From DATCVR01 sp036566745 (GTDB taxonomy: Bacteria; Actinomycetota; Actinomycetes; Jiangellales; Jiangellaceae), in NCBI GenBank assembly GCA_036566745.1, contig DATCVR010000065.1:1-34306 (forward strand): 34,306 bases of DNA, given 5' to 3'. A program made the translations under genes and the position numbers. The notes beneath the pieces were generated by a model, which did no database searches, had not been told where the DNA came from, and worked only from the letters and a program-made list of their open reading frames with translations. Shown in pieces: positions 1 through 6,348 of this stretch (the stretch's first letter is position 1; the number at the start of each line of letters is the position of its first letter).

Positions 1-273
1 GCGCTCGACGATCCGGCCACCCGAGCGGCCGTGACCGCCGAACGAACCCTTCTCGCCGTCCTCGAAGCAGGTTGCACTGCTCCCGTGGGCGCTTACGCCG
101 AAACTGCCGAAGGAGACACCGGCCCCGAGCTCTACATCCGCAAGTCCGCTACCGGTCCAGTCGGGCACGCCGAGCAGCTGGGGCGCGAACTCGCCCACGA
201 GCTGCTCGCCGACGGGGCCGGAGCAGTCGTCGGCGCCAGGAGTTTGGCGTCGAAGGAGGAGACCGTCTCGTGA
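1..273 (+). CDS. hemC: Hydroxymethylbilane synthase (porphobilinogen deaminase), C-terminal part
   Basis: Only the last 90 codons lie in the window; the frame is open from base 1 and ends at TGA 271-273. HemC polymerises four porphobilinogen molecules into hydroxymethylbilane in the cytoplasm. The segment LEAGCTAPVG matches the family signature around the cysteine that carries the dipyrromethane primer (Cys near residue 25 of the fragment), followed by the small alpha/beta domain 3. The stop overlaps the GTG start of the next gene (GTGA, 4-base overlap), and that gene's ribosome site lies inside the hemC end, so HemC and HemD are translationally coupled. Identity is firm from the motif plus the neighbour order hemC-hemD-hemB; the upstream part and start cannot be seen. 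Confidence 0.93.
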   Translation, partial: ALDDPATRAAVTAERTLLAVLEAGCTAPVGAYAETAEGDTGPELYIRKSATGPVGHAEQLGRELAHELLADGAGAVVGARSLASKEETVS

Positions 274-1880
274 CCACTCCGCGTAGTGCGCCGAAGCGCA
301 CCGAACCCATCGGCGTCGCCTTCATCGGCGCCGGCCCGGGCGATCCCGGGTTGCTGACCCTTCGTGCCGTCGAAGCTCTGGCCGAAGCCGATGTCGTCGT
401 CATAGACGAGCCTGCCCACCGCGCCATGCTCGCCCACGCCCCCGGGATGGTCGAGGTGGTCGACGCCGGGGTCGACGAGGAAGGCGTCGCGCTGACCGCC
501 ACCGCGCGCGGCCGGCTCGTCGTCCATGCCGCCAAGGGTGGTCGCCGGGTCATCCGGCTGCTCGGCGGCGACCCGTTCAGCCACAGCACCGGGGCCGACG
601 AGGCCCTGGCGTGCGCCAAGGCGGGCGTCCCGTTCGAGGTCGTGCCCGGTGTGGCCACCGGTACCGCGGTGCCGACCCACGCCGGCATCCCGCTGATCAC
701 CGGCCGGCGGCGCACGGCGCAGTTCGTCGACGTCGGCGGCAAGGTCGACCTCAAGGCCTGCACCGCTGAGACCCTCGTGCTCTCCGGCATCACCGAGCAG
801 CTCCCCGACATCGTCCAGCGGCTGATCGAGGCGGGCCGCGAGTCCACCGGTGCCGTGGCGATCGTCTCCGCGGGCAGCACCGTCGGCCAGCAGACCGTCG
901 TGTCCACCCTGGGCACCGTGGTGGCCGACGTGCGGGCCGCGAAGGTCGAGGGGCCGTACGTTCTGGTCGTCGGCGACACCGTCGAGCATCGCGACACGCT
1001 GTCGTGGTTCGAGACCAAGCCGCTGTTCGGATGGCGGGTGCTTGTGCCGCGTACCAAGGCCCAGGCCGGTTCGCTGTCGGCCGCACTGCGTCGATCGGGT
1101 GCGGTGCCCGAAGAGGTGCCCACGATCTCGGTCGAGCCGCCGCGCAACCCGCAGCAGATCGACAAAGCCGTGCGCGGGATGGTCGAGGGGCGCTACGAGT
1201 GGATCGCCTTCACCTCGGTCAACGCCCTGCGTGCGGTCAAGGAGAAGCTGGTCGGCTACGGCCTCGACGCCCGGGCGATGTCCGGGCTGAAGGTCGCCGC
1301 GGTGGGCGAGAAGACCGCCGAGGCGCTGCGCTCGTGGGGTATCGAGCCGGACCTCGTGCCCTCGGGTGAGCAGTCCGCGGTCGGGCTGCTGGCCGACTGG
1401 CCGCCCTTCGACGAGGTGCTCGACCCGATCAACCGGGTCTTCCTCCCGCGCGCCGACATCGCCACCGAGACCCTCGCGGCCGGCCTGGTCGAGCTGGGCT
1501 GGGAGGTCGACGACGTCACCGCGTACCGCACGGTGCGGGCCGCCCCGCCGCCGGCCGACACCCGCGACGCGATCAAGACCGGCAAGTTCGACGCCGTGGT
1601 GTTCACCTCGTCGTCCACCGTGCGCAACCTCGTCGGCATCGCGGGCAAGCCCCACGCCACCACGGTCGTCGCCTGTATCGGCCCGGCCACGGCGAAGACC
1701 GCCGAGGAGCACGGCCTGCGGGTCGACGTCCTGGCGGCCGAACCGTCGGTCGAGGTGCTGGCCGAGGCGCTGGCGAACTTCGGAGCGTCCCGGCGACTGG
1801 CGATGGTCGAGGCCGGCGAGCCGGTGACCAAGCCGTCGCAGCGCCGCCGAGCTTCGGCGCGCCGCAAGAGCGTCCAGTAA
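270..1880 (+). CDS. hemD: Fused uroporphyrinogen-III C-methyltransferase / uroporphyrinogen-III synthase
   Basis: 536 aa. I chose GTG 270 because it overlaps the hemC stop and follows a strong AAGGAGGA at 253-260. Residues about 15-250 form a SUMT/CobA-type methyltransferase domain (glycine-rich IGAGPGDPGLLTL near the start, then LLGGDPF and VPGVATG). Residues about 265-510 form the HemD domain that cyclises and inverts ring D of hydroxymethylbilane (SVNALRAV, FTSSSTVRNL). A basic Arg/Lys-rich tail ends the protein. This two-domain fusion is usual in actinobacteria. Odd point: the methyltransferase segment after LLGGDPF reads SHSTGADE where SUMT enzymes usually have a GRGGEE-like stretch, so methyltransferase activity may be altered or lost while the synthase half looks normal. 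Acts between HemC and later uroporphyrinogen steps. Confidence 0.9.
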   Translation: MTTPRSAPKRTEPIGVAFIGAGPGDPGLLTLRAVEALAEADVVVIDEPAHRAMLAHAPGMVEVVDAGVDEEGVALTATARGRLVVHAAKGGRRVIRLLGGDPFSHSTGADEALACAKAGVPFEVVPGVATGTAVPTHAGIPLITGRRRTAQFVDVGGKVDLKACTAETLVLSGITEQLPDIVQRLIEAGRESTGAVAIVSAGSTVGQQTVVSTLGTVVADVRAAKVEGPYVLVVGDTVEHRDTLSWFETKPLFGWRVLVPRTKAQAGSLSAALRRSGAVPEEVPTISVEPPRNPQQIDKAVRGMVEGRYEWIAFTSVNALRAVKEKLVGYGLDARAMSGLKVAAVGEKTAEALRSWGIEPDLVPSGEQSAVGLLADWPPFDEVLDPINRVFLPRADIATETLAAGLVELGWEVDDVTAYRTVRAAPPPADTRDAIKTGKFDAVVFTSSSTVRNLVGIAGKPHATTVVACIGPATAKTAEEHGLRVDVLAAEPSVEVLAEALANFGASRRLAMVEAGEPVTKPSQRRRASARRKSVQ

Positions 1881-1890
1881 GGCAGCCCCA

Positions 1891-1976
1891 AATGATCACG
1901 TTCACCACCCGTTCCCCTGCTTCACCAGGCCTGTAGGCCTGGTGGGCCACCTGATCGGGTGGTGAACGTGATCATT
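1891..1976. repeat. Long palindromic element between hemD and hemB
   Basis: Bases 1891-1910 and 1957-1976 are perfect 20-nt inverted repeats beginning AATGATCACGTTCACC. The 46-nt loop holds a second hairpin, ACCAGGCCT (1924-1932) against AGGCCTGGT (1935-1943). It begins 10 nt after the hemD stop and ends 24 nt before the hemB ATG, so it could terminate or attenuate transcription. It has no T-tract. The blocks AATGATCACGT / ACGTGATCATT and CCTGYAGGCCTGGTGG recur at 32213-32276, which suggests a dispersed element and not only a local terminator. Confidence 0.8.
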
Positions 1977-2000
1977 CAGTCCGGAGAAAGGTTGGAGTCG

Positions 2001-2981
2001 ATGGGATTCCCCGCGGAGCGTCCTCGGCGGTTGCGCCAGACACCTGCGTTGCGGCGGCTGGTGGCCGAGACGTCGCTGGAGCCGCGCCACCTGGTGCTGC
2101 CGATGTTCGTGCGTGAGGGCGCCGCCGAGCCACGCCCCATCGCCTCGATGCCGGGCGTCGTCCAGCACACGTACGAGTCGCTGCGCAAGGCCGCGGTCGA
2201 GGCTGTCGAGGCGGGTGTGGGCGGGCTCATGCTCTTCGCCGTCCCCGAGCACAAGGACGCGCTGGGTTCGGGCGGGATCGACCCCGACGGCGCCCTCAAC
2301 GTCGCCATCCGCGAGGTGGTGGCCGAGGTCGGCGACGCCACGGTGATCATGTCCGACCTGTGTCTCGACGAGTTCACCGATCACGGCCACTGCGGCGTGC
2401 TGGCACCCGACGGGACGGTCGACAACGACGCCACGCTGCGGGCCTACGAGCAGATGGCGCTGGCCCAGGCCGAGGCAGGCGTCCACGTCGTCGGCACGAG
2501 CGGCATGATGGACGGCCAGGTGGGCGCGGCGCGGACAGCACTCGACGCCGCCGGCCGCACCGACGTCGTCGTGCTCGCCTACGCCGCCAAGTACGCCTCG
2601 GCCTTCTTCGGGCCCTTCCGCGACGCCGTCGAGTCCTCGCTCAGTGGCGACCGCCGCGCCTACCAGCAGGACCCCGCCAACGCCCTCGAGGCCCTGCGGG
2701 AGGTGCGCCTCGACGTCGAGGAGGGCGCCGACATGGTCATGGTCAAGCCGGCGATGTCGTACCTCGACGTGCTGAGCCGGGTAAGTGACCTGGTCGACGT
2801 CCCGGTGGCGGCGTACCAGATCTCCGGTGAGTACGCGATGGTCGAGGCCGCCGCCGCGAACGGCTGGATCGACCGCGATCGTGCCGTGCTCGAGACGCTC
2901 ACCTCGATCCGCCGAGCCGGTGCCGACGTCGTGCTCACCTACTGGGCGGTCGAGGCCGCCCAGCGCCTGCTCCGACGCTGA
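2001..2981 (+). CDS. hemB: Porphobilinogen synthase (delta-aminolevulinic acid dehydratase)
   Basis: 326 aa, normal family length. Condenses two 5-aminolevulinate molecules to porphobilinogen in the cytoplasm. Start: ATG 2001, with GGAGAAAGG at 1983-1991; the in-frame GTG at 1959 lies inside the palindromic repeat arm and was rejected. The metal/active-site loop reads DLCLDEFTDHGHCG: it lacks the extra cysteine pair of zinc enzymes and so resembles the magnesium-type group (inference from motif). The Schiff-base lysine is in MVMVKPAMSYLD near residue 245, and a second active-site lysine is in YAAKYASAFFGPFRD. Third in the hemC-hemD-hemB order but separated from hemD by a strong palindrome, so its expression may be partly uncoupled. 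Confidence 0.96.
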   Translation: MGFPAERPRRLRQTPALRRLVAETSLEPRHLVLPMFVREGAAEPRPIASMPGVVQHTYESLRKAAVEAVEAGVGGLMLFAVPEHKDALGSGGIDPDGALNVAIREVVAEVGDATVIMSDLCLDEFTDHGHCGVLAPDGTVDNDATLRAYEQMALAQAEAGVHVVGTSGMMDGQVGAARTALDAAGRTDVVVLAYAAKYASAFFGPFRDAVESSLSGDRRAYQQDPANALEALREVRLDVEEGADMVMVKPAMSYLDVLSRVSDLVDVPVAAYQISGEYAMVEAAAANGWIDRDRAVLETLTSIRRAGADVVLTYWAVEAAQRLLRR

Positions 2982-3026
2982 CCCGCCGCGCCCGCGGCAC
3001 GCCGCCAGCTGACCGGTCCGCCCGTC

Positions 3027-4235
3027 TCAGCCGGGCTCGGCGACGGCGGCCGCGGGCGCCTCGTGGTCGGTGTGCGCAGGCGGAACGCCGACCAGCGCCG
3101 CGGCCGACACGAACATGTAGACGGCCGCGACGCCGAACGCCTGCGCCACGCCGGATGACTCGATCACCATGCCGGCGATCGATGATCCGAGGGCCGAGCC
3201 CATCATCGCCGCGCCGTTCATCCATCCGAAGGCCTCGGTGCGGGCCCGATCGGGCGTGAGGGCTCCGAGACGCTCGTACATCGCGGCGATCGTGGGCGCC
3301 AGGAACAGCCCCGCACCCAGCAGCGCCAGGCCCAGCGTCCACGGCGACCAGGTGGCCAGTGCGCAGCCTGCTATGCCGAGAGCCATCAGCGCCGTGCGAC
3401 GCCAGGCGTGGGACGGCCGCCGCCCCGGCAGCGCGCCGACGACCATGCCGCCCACGAGACTGCCGATGGACAGCGCGATCTCCAGCCACCCGGCGATCAA
3501 CCGGTCGCCGCGCACGTCCGCGTAGGCGACGATGGCTAGTGACGTCGTGGCGAAACAGGCGACCGCCAGTGCGAACGCCGCGATCACGGCGAGTCGGTGC
3601 CGGTGGACGAGCAGCTCACGAACGGTCAGAGGCGCACGGTCGTGCTGGGGGCGCACCCACGCCGGGAGCTGTCGCCCGAACCACCACACCGCACCGGCCG
3701 ACCACACGGCGGTCGTGAACAGTCCCGCGCGCGGGCTGGCGAAGGTGACCATCAGCGCACCGAGCATCGGCCCGACCACGAACAGGAACTCCGCCGTGGT
3801 GGCGTCGAGGGCGTACGCCGTGCGGAGTCCACGCCCGGTGGTGAGCCGTGCCCAGGCCGCACGGGTGGTGGCTGACACCGGCGGCGCCATCATGCCGGCC
3901 AGCGCCGACACCACCGGCATCAGCCGGAACCACGCGTCGGGCGTGGCGGCCAGCGCCGCGAGCGCCGCGCTCCAGCACAGGCCGGCCACGAACACCACCT
4001 GCCCGGGTGGGTGCCGGTCTGCGCGCCGGGCCCAGACCGGCGCGCCCACCGCCGTACCGAAGGCGTAGGCGCCCGCGACCACACCGGACCAGCTGAAGCT
4101 GCCGGCGGCGTCCTTGGCCAGGAAGGACATCGGGATGGCGAGGATGACGGTGGGAAGGCGCGCCAGCAGCGAGCCGATCACCAGACGAGGCACGCCGCGA
4201 GTGACCCAGAGCGTGCGGTATCCGGAGAGATCCAT
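3027..4235 (-). CDS. MFS transporter
   Basis: 402 aa, about twelve hydrophobic segments in two halves, with a central basic loop (QHDRAPLTVRELLVHRHR) and the short basic loop WARRADRHPPG after TM2 that corresponds to MFS motif A. The overall pattern is that of small drug/metabolite exporters of the major facilitator superfamily; the substrate cannot be read from the sequence. The gene is convergent with hemB (45-nt gap) and divergent from the fur-catalase pair. The ATG at 4235 has no clear Shine-Dalgarno site; CACAAT eight bases upstream could be a -10 box of a leaderless transcript. Genes of this kind lying among heme genes are common, but there is no direct evidence of a heme-related substrate. 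Confidence 0.8.
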   Translation of the reverse strand: MDLSGYRTLWVTRGVPRLVIGSLLARLPTVILAIPMSFLAKDAAGSFSWSGVVAGAYAFGTAVGAPVWARRADRHPPGQVVFVAGLCWSAALAALAATPDAWFRLMPVVSALAGMMAPPVSATTRAAWARLTTGRGLRTAYALDATTAEFLFVVGPMLGALMVTFASPRAGLFTTAVWSAGAVWWFGRQLPAWVRPQHDRAPLTVRELLVHRHRLAVIAAFALAVACFATTSLAIVAYADVRGDRLIAGWLEIALSIGSLVGGMVVGALPGRRPSHAWRRTALMALGIAGCALATWSPWTLGLALLGAGLFLAPTIAAMYERLGALTPDRARTEAFGWMNGAAMMGSALGSSIAGMVIESSGVAQAFGVAAVYMFVSAAALVGVPPAHTDHEAPAAAVAEPG

Positions 4236-4321
4236 CGACGCCGATTGTGCTCGGCCCGGACCGCCGGGCGCGACTCCGTGTCCGATGGGTGGTGACCGGG
4301 AATCAACCTGGATCAGCTCTT

Positions 4322-4354
4322 AATCTTGACTAACTCCAGAAAGATCTCCACGAT
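4322..4354 (+). promoter_or_regulatory. FurA-type operator and promoter
   Basis: AATCTTGACTAACTCCAGAA with flanks lies just upstream of fur. TCTTGACT and ACTCCAGA form an imperfect inverted repeat (6 of 8 paired). It closely resembles the autoregulatory FurA box upstream of furA-katG in mycobacteria and streptomycetes (established knowledge, recalled). TTGACT (4326-4331) fits a -35 and CACGAT (4349-4354) a -10 with a 17-nt spacer, so FurA bound here would block RNA polymerase. Confidence 0.7.
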
Positions 4355-4360
4355 GTGGGT

Positions 4361-4825
4361 GTGGCAGGCGAAAGGATCACCCGCGAAGGCGCTGCGGGGC
4401 GCCTGCGCGAAGCAGGCCTGAGGGTCACGGCGCCACGGGTCGGCGTCCTCGTCGCGCTCGAGGCGCTGCCCCATCCCGACGCCGACACGGTCGCGCAGCA
4501 CGTCCGCGCCTCCTTGGGCGCGGTGTCGACCCAGGCCGTCTACGACGTGCTCCACGCCCTGACCGACGCCGGGCTGGTGCGGCGCATCGAGCCGGCCGGT
4601 TCGTCGGCGCGCTTCGAGACCCGCGTGGGCGACAACCACCACCACCTGGTCTGCCGCGGCTGCGGCGTCGTGGTCGACGTCGACTGCACCGGCGATGCCG
4701 TCCCGTGCCTGGTGCCCCAGCCCGCCCACGGCTTCGTCGTCGACGAGGCCGAGGTGACGTTCTGGGGTCTGTGCCCGTCCTGCCAGTCCACCCCCCCCGC
4801 ACGTACGCACGTCCGCACGCACTGA
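4361..4825 (+). CDS. furA: Fur-family transcriptional regulator (FurA-like, peroxide/iron responsive)
   Basis: 154 aa from GTG 4361; a GTG at 4355 is also in frame. I favour 4361 because it lies six bases after the putative -10 CACGAT, as expected for a leaderless mRNA. N-terminal winged helix covers about residues 5-80 (STQAVYDVLHALTDAGLVRR holds the recognition helix). The dimerisation/metal domain follows with DNHHHLVCRGCG (His cluster, Cys98 and Cys101) and a structural zinc pair LCPSC (Cys138 and Cys141). The short Ser/Pro/Thr tail is unremarkable. It is separated from the catalase gene by only 9 bp, the usual FurA-catalase/peroxidase operon. It probably represses itself and the catalase and is relieved by peroxide oxidation of the bound metal site. 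Whether the effector metal is iron or manganese cannot be told. Confidence 0.9.
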   Translation: MAGERITREGAAGRLREAGLRVTAPRVGVLVALEALPHPDADTVAQHVRASLGAVSTQAVYDVLHALTDAGLVRRIEPAGSSARFETRVGDNHHHLVCRGCGVVVDVDCTGDAVPCLVPQPAHGFVVDEAEVTFWGLCPSCQSTPPARTHVRTH

Positions 4826-4834
4826 GGAGCATGA

Positions 4835-6274
4835 GTGAACCCCACGCCGTACACGACGACCAACGCAGGCGCCCCGGTGGCGAGCGACGCCCACTCGCAG
4901 ACCGTCGGCACCGGTGGGCCGGTCGTCCTGCACGACCACTACCTCGTCGAGAAGCTCGCCCAGTTCAACCGCGAGCGCGTGCCCGAGCGGGTCGTGCACG
5001 CCAAGGGTGGCGGTGCGTTCGGCGTCCTCCAGATCACCAACGACGTCAGCGAGTTCACCCGGGCCGACCTCTTCCAGCCTGGTCGCACCACCGAAGCGCT
5101 GGCGCGATTCTCGTCGGTGGCCGGCGAGCAGGGCAGCCCGGACACCTGGCGCGACCCGCGGGGCTTCGCGCTGAAGTTCTACACGAACGAGGGCAACTAC
5201 GACCTCGTCGGCAACAACACCCCGGTCTTCTTCCTCCGCGACGCGATCAAGTTCCCCGACTTCATCCGGTCGCAGAAGCGGCTACCCGACACCGGCCTGC
5301 GCGACAACGACATGCAATGGGACTTCTGGACGCTCTCGCCGGAGTCGGCCCACCAGGTCACCTGGCTGATGGGTGACCGCGGCCTGCCGCGCAGCTGGCG
5401 CAACATGGACGGCTTCGGCTCGCACACGTACCAGTGGATCAACGCCGCCGGCGAGCGGTTCTGGGTCAAATACCACTTCAGCACCGACCAGGGCCACGAG
5501 TTCCTCACCCAGGCCGACGCCGACCGCATCGCCGGCGAGGACGGCGACTACCACCGACGCGACCTCTCGGAGGCCATCACGCGTGGCGATGCTCCGACGT
5601 GGCGGCTGTCGGTGCAGGTCATGCCGTACGCCGACGCTGCCGGCTACCGCTTCAACCCGTTCGACCTGACCAAGGTCTGGCCACACGCCGACTACCCCCT
5701 GATCGAGGTCGGCACGCTGCGCCTCGACCGCAACCCGGAGAACTTCTTCGCCCAGATCGAGCAGGCGACGTTCGCGCCGTCCAACTTCGTGCCGGGCATC
5801 GCGGCCAGCCCGGACAAGATGCTGCTCGGGCGGATCTTCTCCTACGCCGACGCCCATCGGTACCGGGTCGGGACGAACCATGCCGAACTGCCGGTCAACG
5901 CGCCGAAGTCGCCGGTCCACTCGTACTCCAAGGACGGCGCGATGCGCTTCGCGTGGGCGGACCAGCCGGTGTACGCGCCCAACTCCGTGGGCGGGCCAGC
6001 GGCTGATCCGGTCCGTGCGGCGGAGTCGCCCGGCTGGGAGGCCGACGGTGAGCTGATGCGCACCGCGTACGAGCTCCACGCCGACGACGACGACTTCGGG
6101 CAGGCCGGCACGCTCGTCCGCGACGTGCTCGACGACGCCGCGCGCGAGCGCCTCGTGGCCAACATCGCCGGCCACGTCGGAGCGGTGCACAGCGACGACA
6201 TCCGTGGGCGGGCCCTGGCCTACTGGCGCAGCGTGGACGAGACCCTCGGCAAGGACATCGAGGCGGCGCTGTAG
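4835..6274 (+). CDS. katA: Monofunctional heme catalase
   Basis: 479 aa, typical of small-subunit catalases. Dismutates hydrogen peroxide to water and oxygen; cytoplasmic homotetramer with heme b. GTG 4835 has GAGGAG at 4824-4829; the nearby ATG 4831 is out of frame. Distal catalytic His55 is in VVHAKGGGAFG and Asn128 in GNNTPVFFLRD (spacing 73, as in the family). The heme-ligating Tyr337 is in RIFSYADAHRYRVGTNH. Residues about 385-479 form the helical C-terminal domain (DDFGQAGTLVRDVL). Co-transcribed with furA, so induced with it by peroxide; its demand for heme fits the surrounding hem genes. Downstream lies a long stem-loop at 6287-6348. Confidence 0.96.
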   Translation: MNPTPYTTTNAGAPVASDAHSQTVGTGGPVVLHDHYLVEKLAQFNRERVPERVVHAKGGGAFGVLQITNDVSEFTRADLFQPGRTTEALARFSSVAGEQGSPDTWRDPRGFALKFYTNEGNYDLVGNNTPVFFLRDAIKFPDFIRSQKRLPDTGLRDNDMQWDFWTLSPESAHQVTWLMGDRGLPRSWRNMDGFGSHTYQWINAAGERFWVKYHFSTDQGHEFLTQADADRIAGEDGDYHRRDLSEAITRGDAPTWRLSVQVMPYADAAGYRFNPFDLTKVWPHADYPLIEVGTLRLDRNPENFFAQIEQATFAPSNFVPGIAASPDKMLLGRIFSYADAHRYRVGTNHAELPVNAPKSPVHSYSKDGAMRFAWADQPVYAPNSVGGPAADPVRAAESPGWEADGELMRTAYELHADDDDFGQAGTLVRDVLDDAARERLVANIAGHVGAVHSDDIRGRALAYWRSVDETLGKDIEAAL

Positions 6275-6286
6275 CCCCGCCCCCAC

Positions 6287-6348
6287 CCGGGTGATCGTTG
6301 GAAGATCGTGGCCGCTGGGGCGACCGGATCCTTCCCACGATCACCCGG
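6287..6348. terminator. Long stem-loop between convergent genes (probable bidirectional terminator)
   Basis: Arms 6287-6304 and 6331-6348 are 18 nt with one mismatch (CCGGGTGATCGTTGGAAG against CTTCCCACGATCACCCGG), enclosing a 26-nt loop. It sits 12 nt after the katA stop, and the stop codon of the opposing gene (6341-6343) lies inside the right arm. No T-tract on either side. Confidence 0.65.

Noticed and set aside
132..1712. 526-aa ORF antisense to hemD
   Set aside because: Low-complexity Gly/Arg/Asp-rich product opposite a well-supported gene.
1959..2000. Upstream GTG start for hemB
   Set aside because: It lies inside the palindrome arm; ATG 2001 has a proper ribosome site and fits family length.
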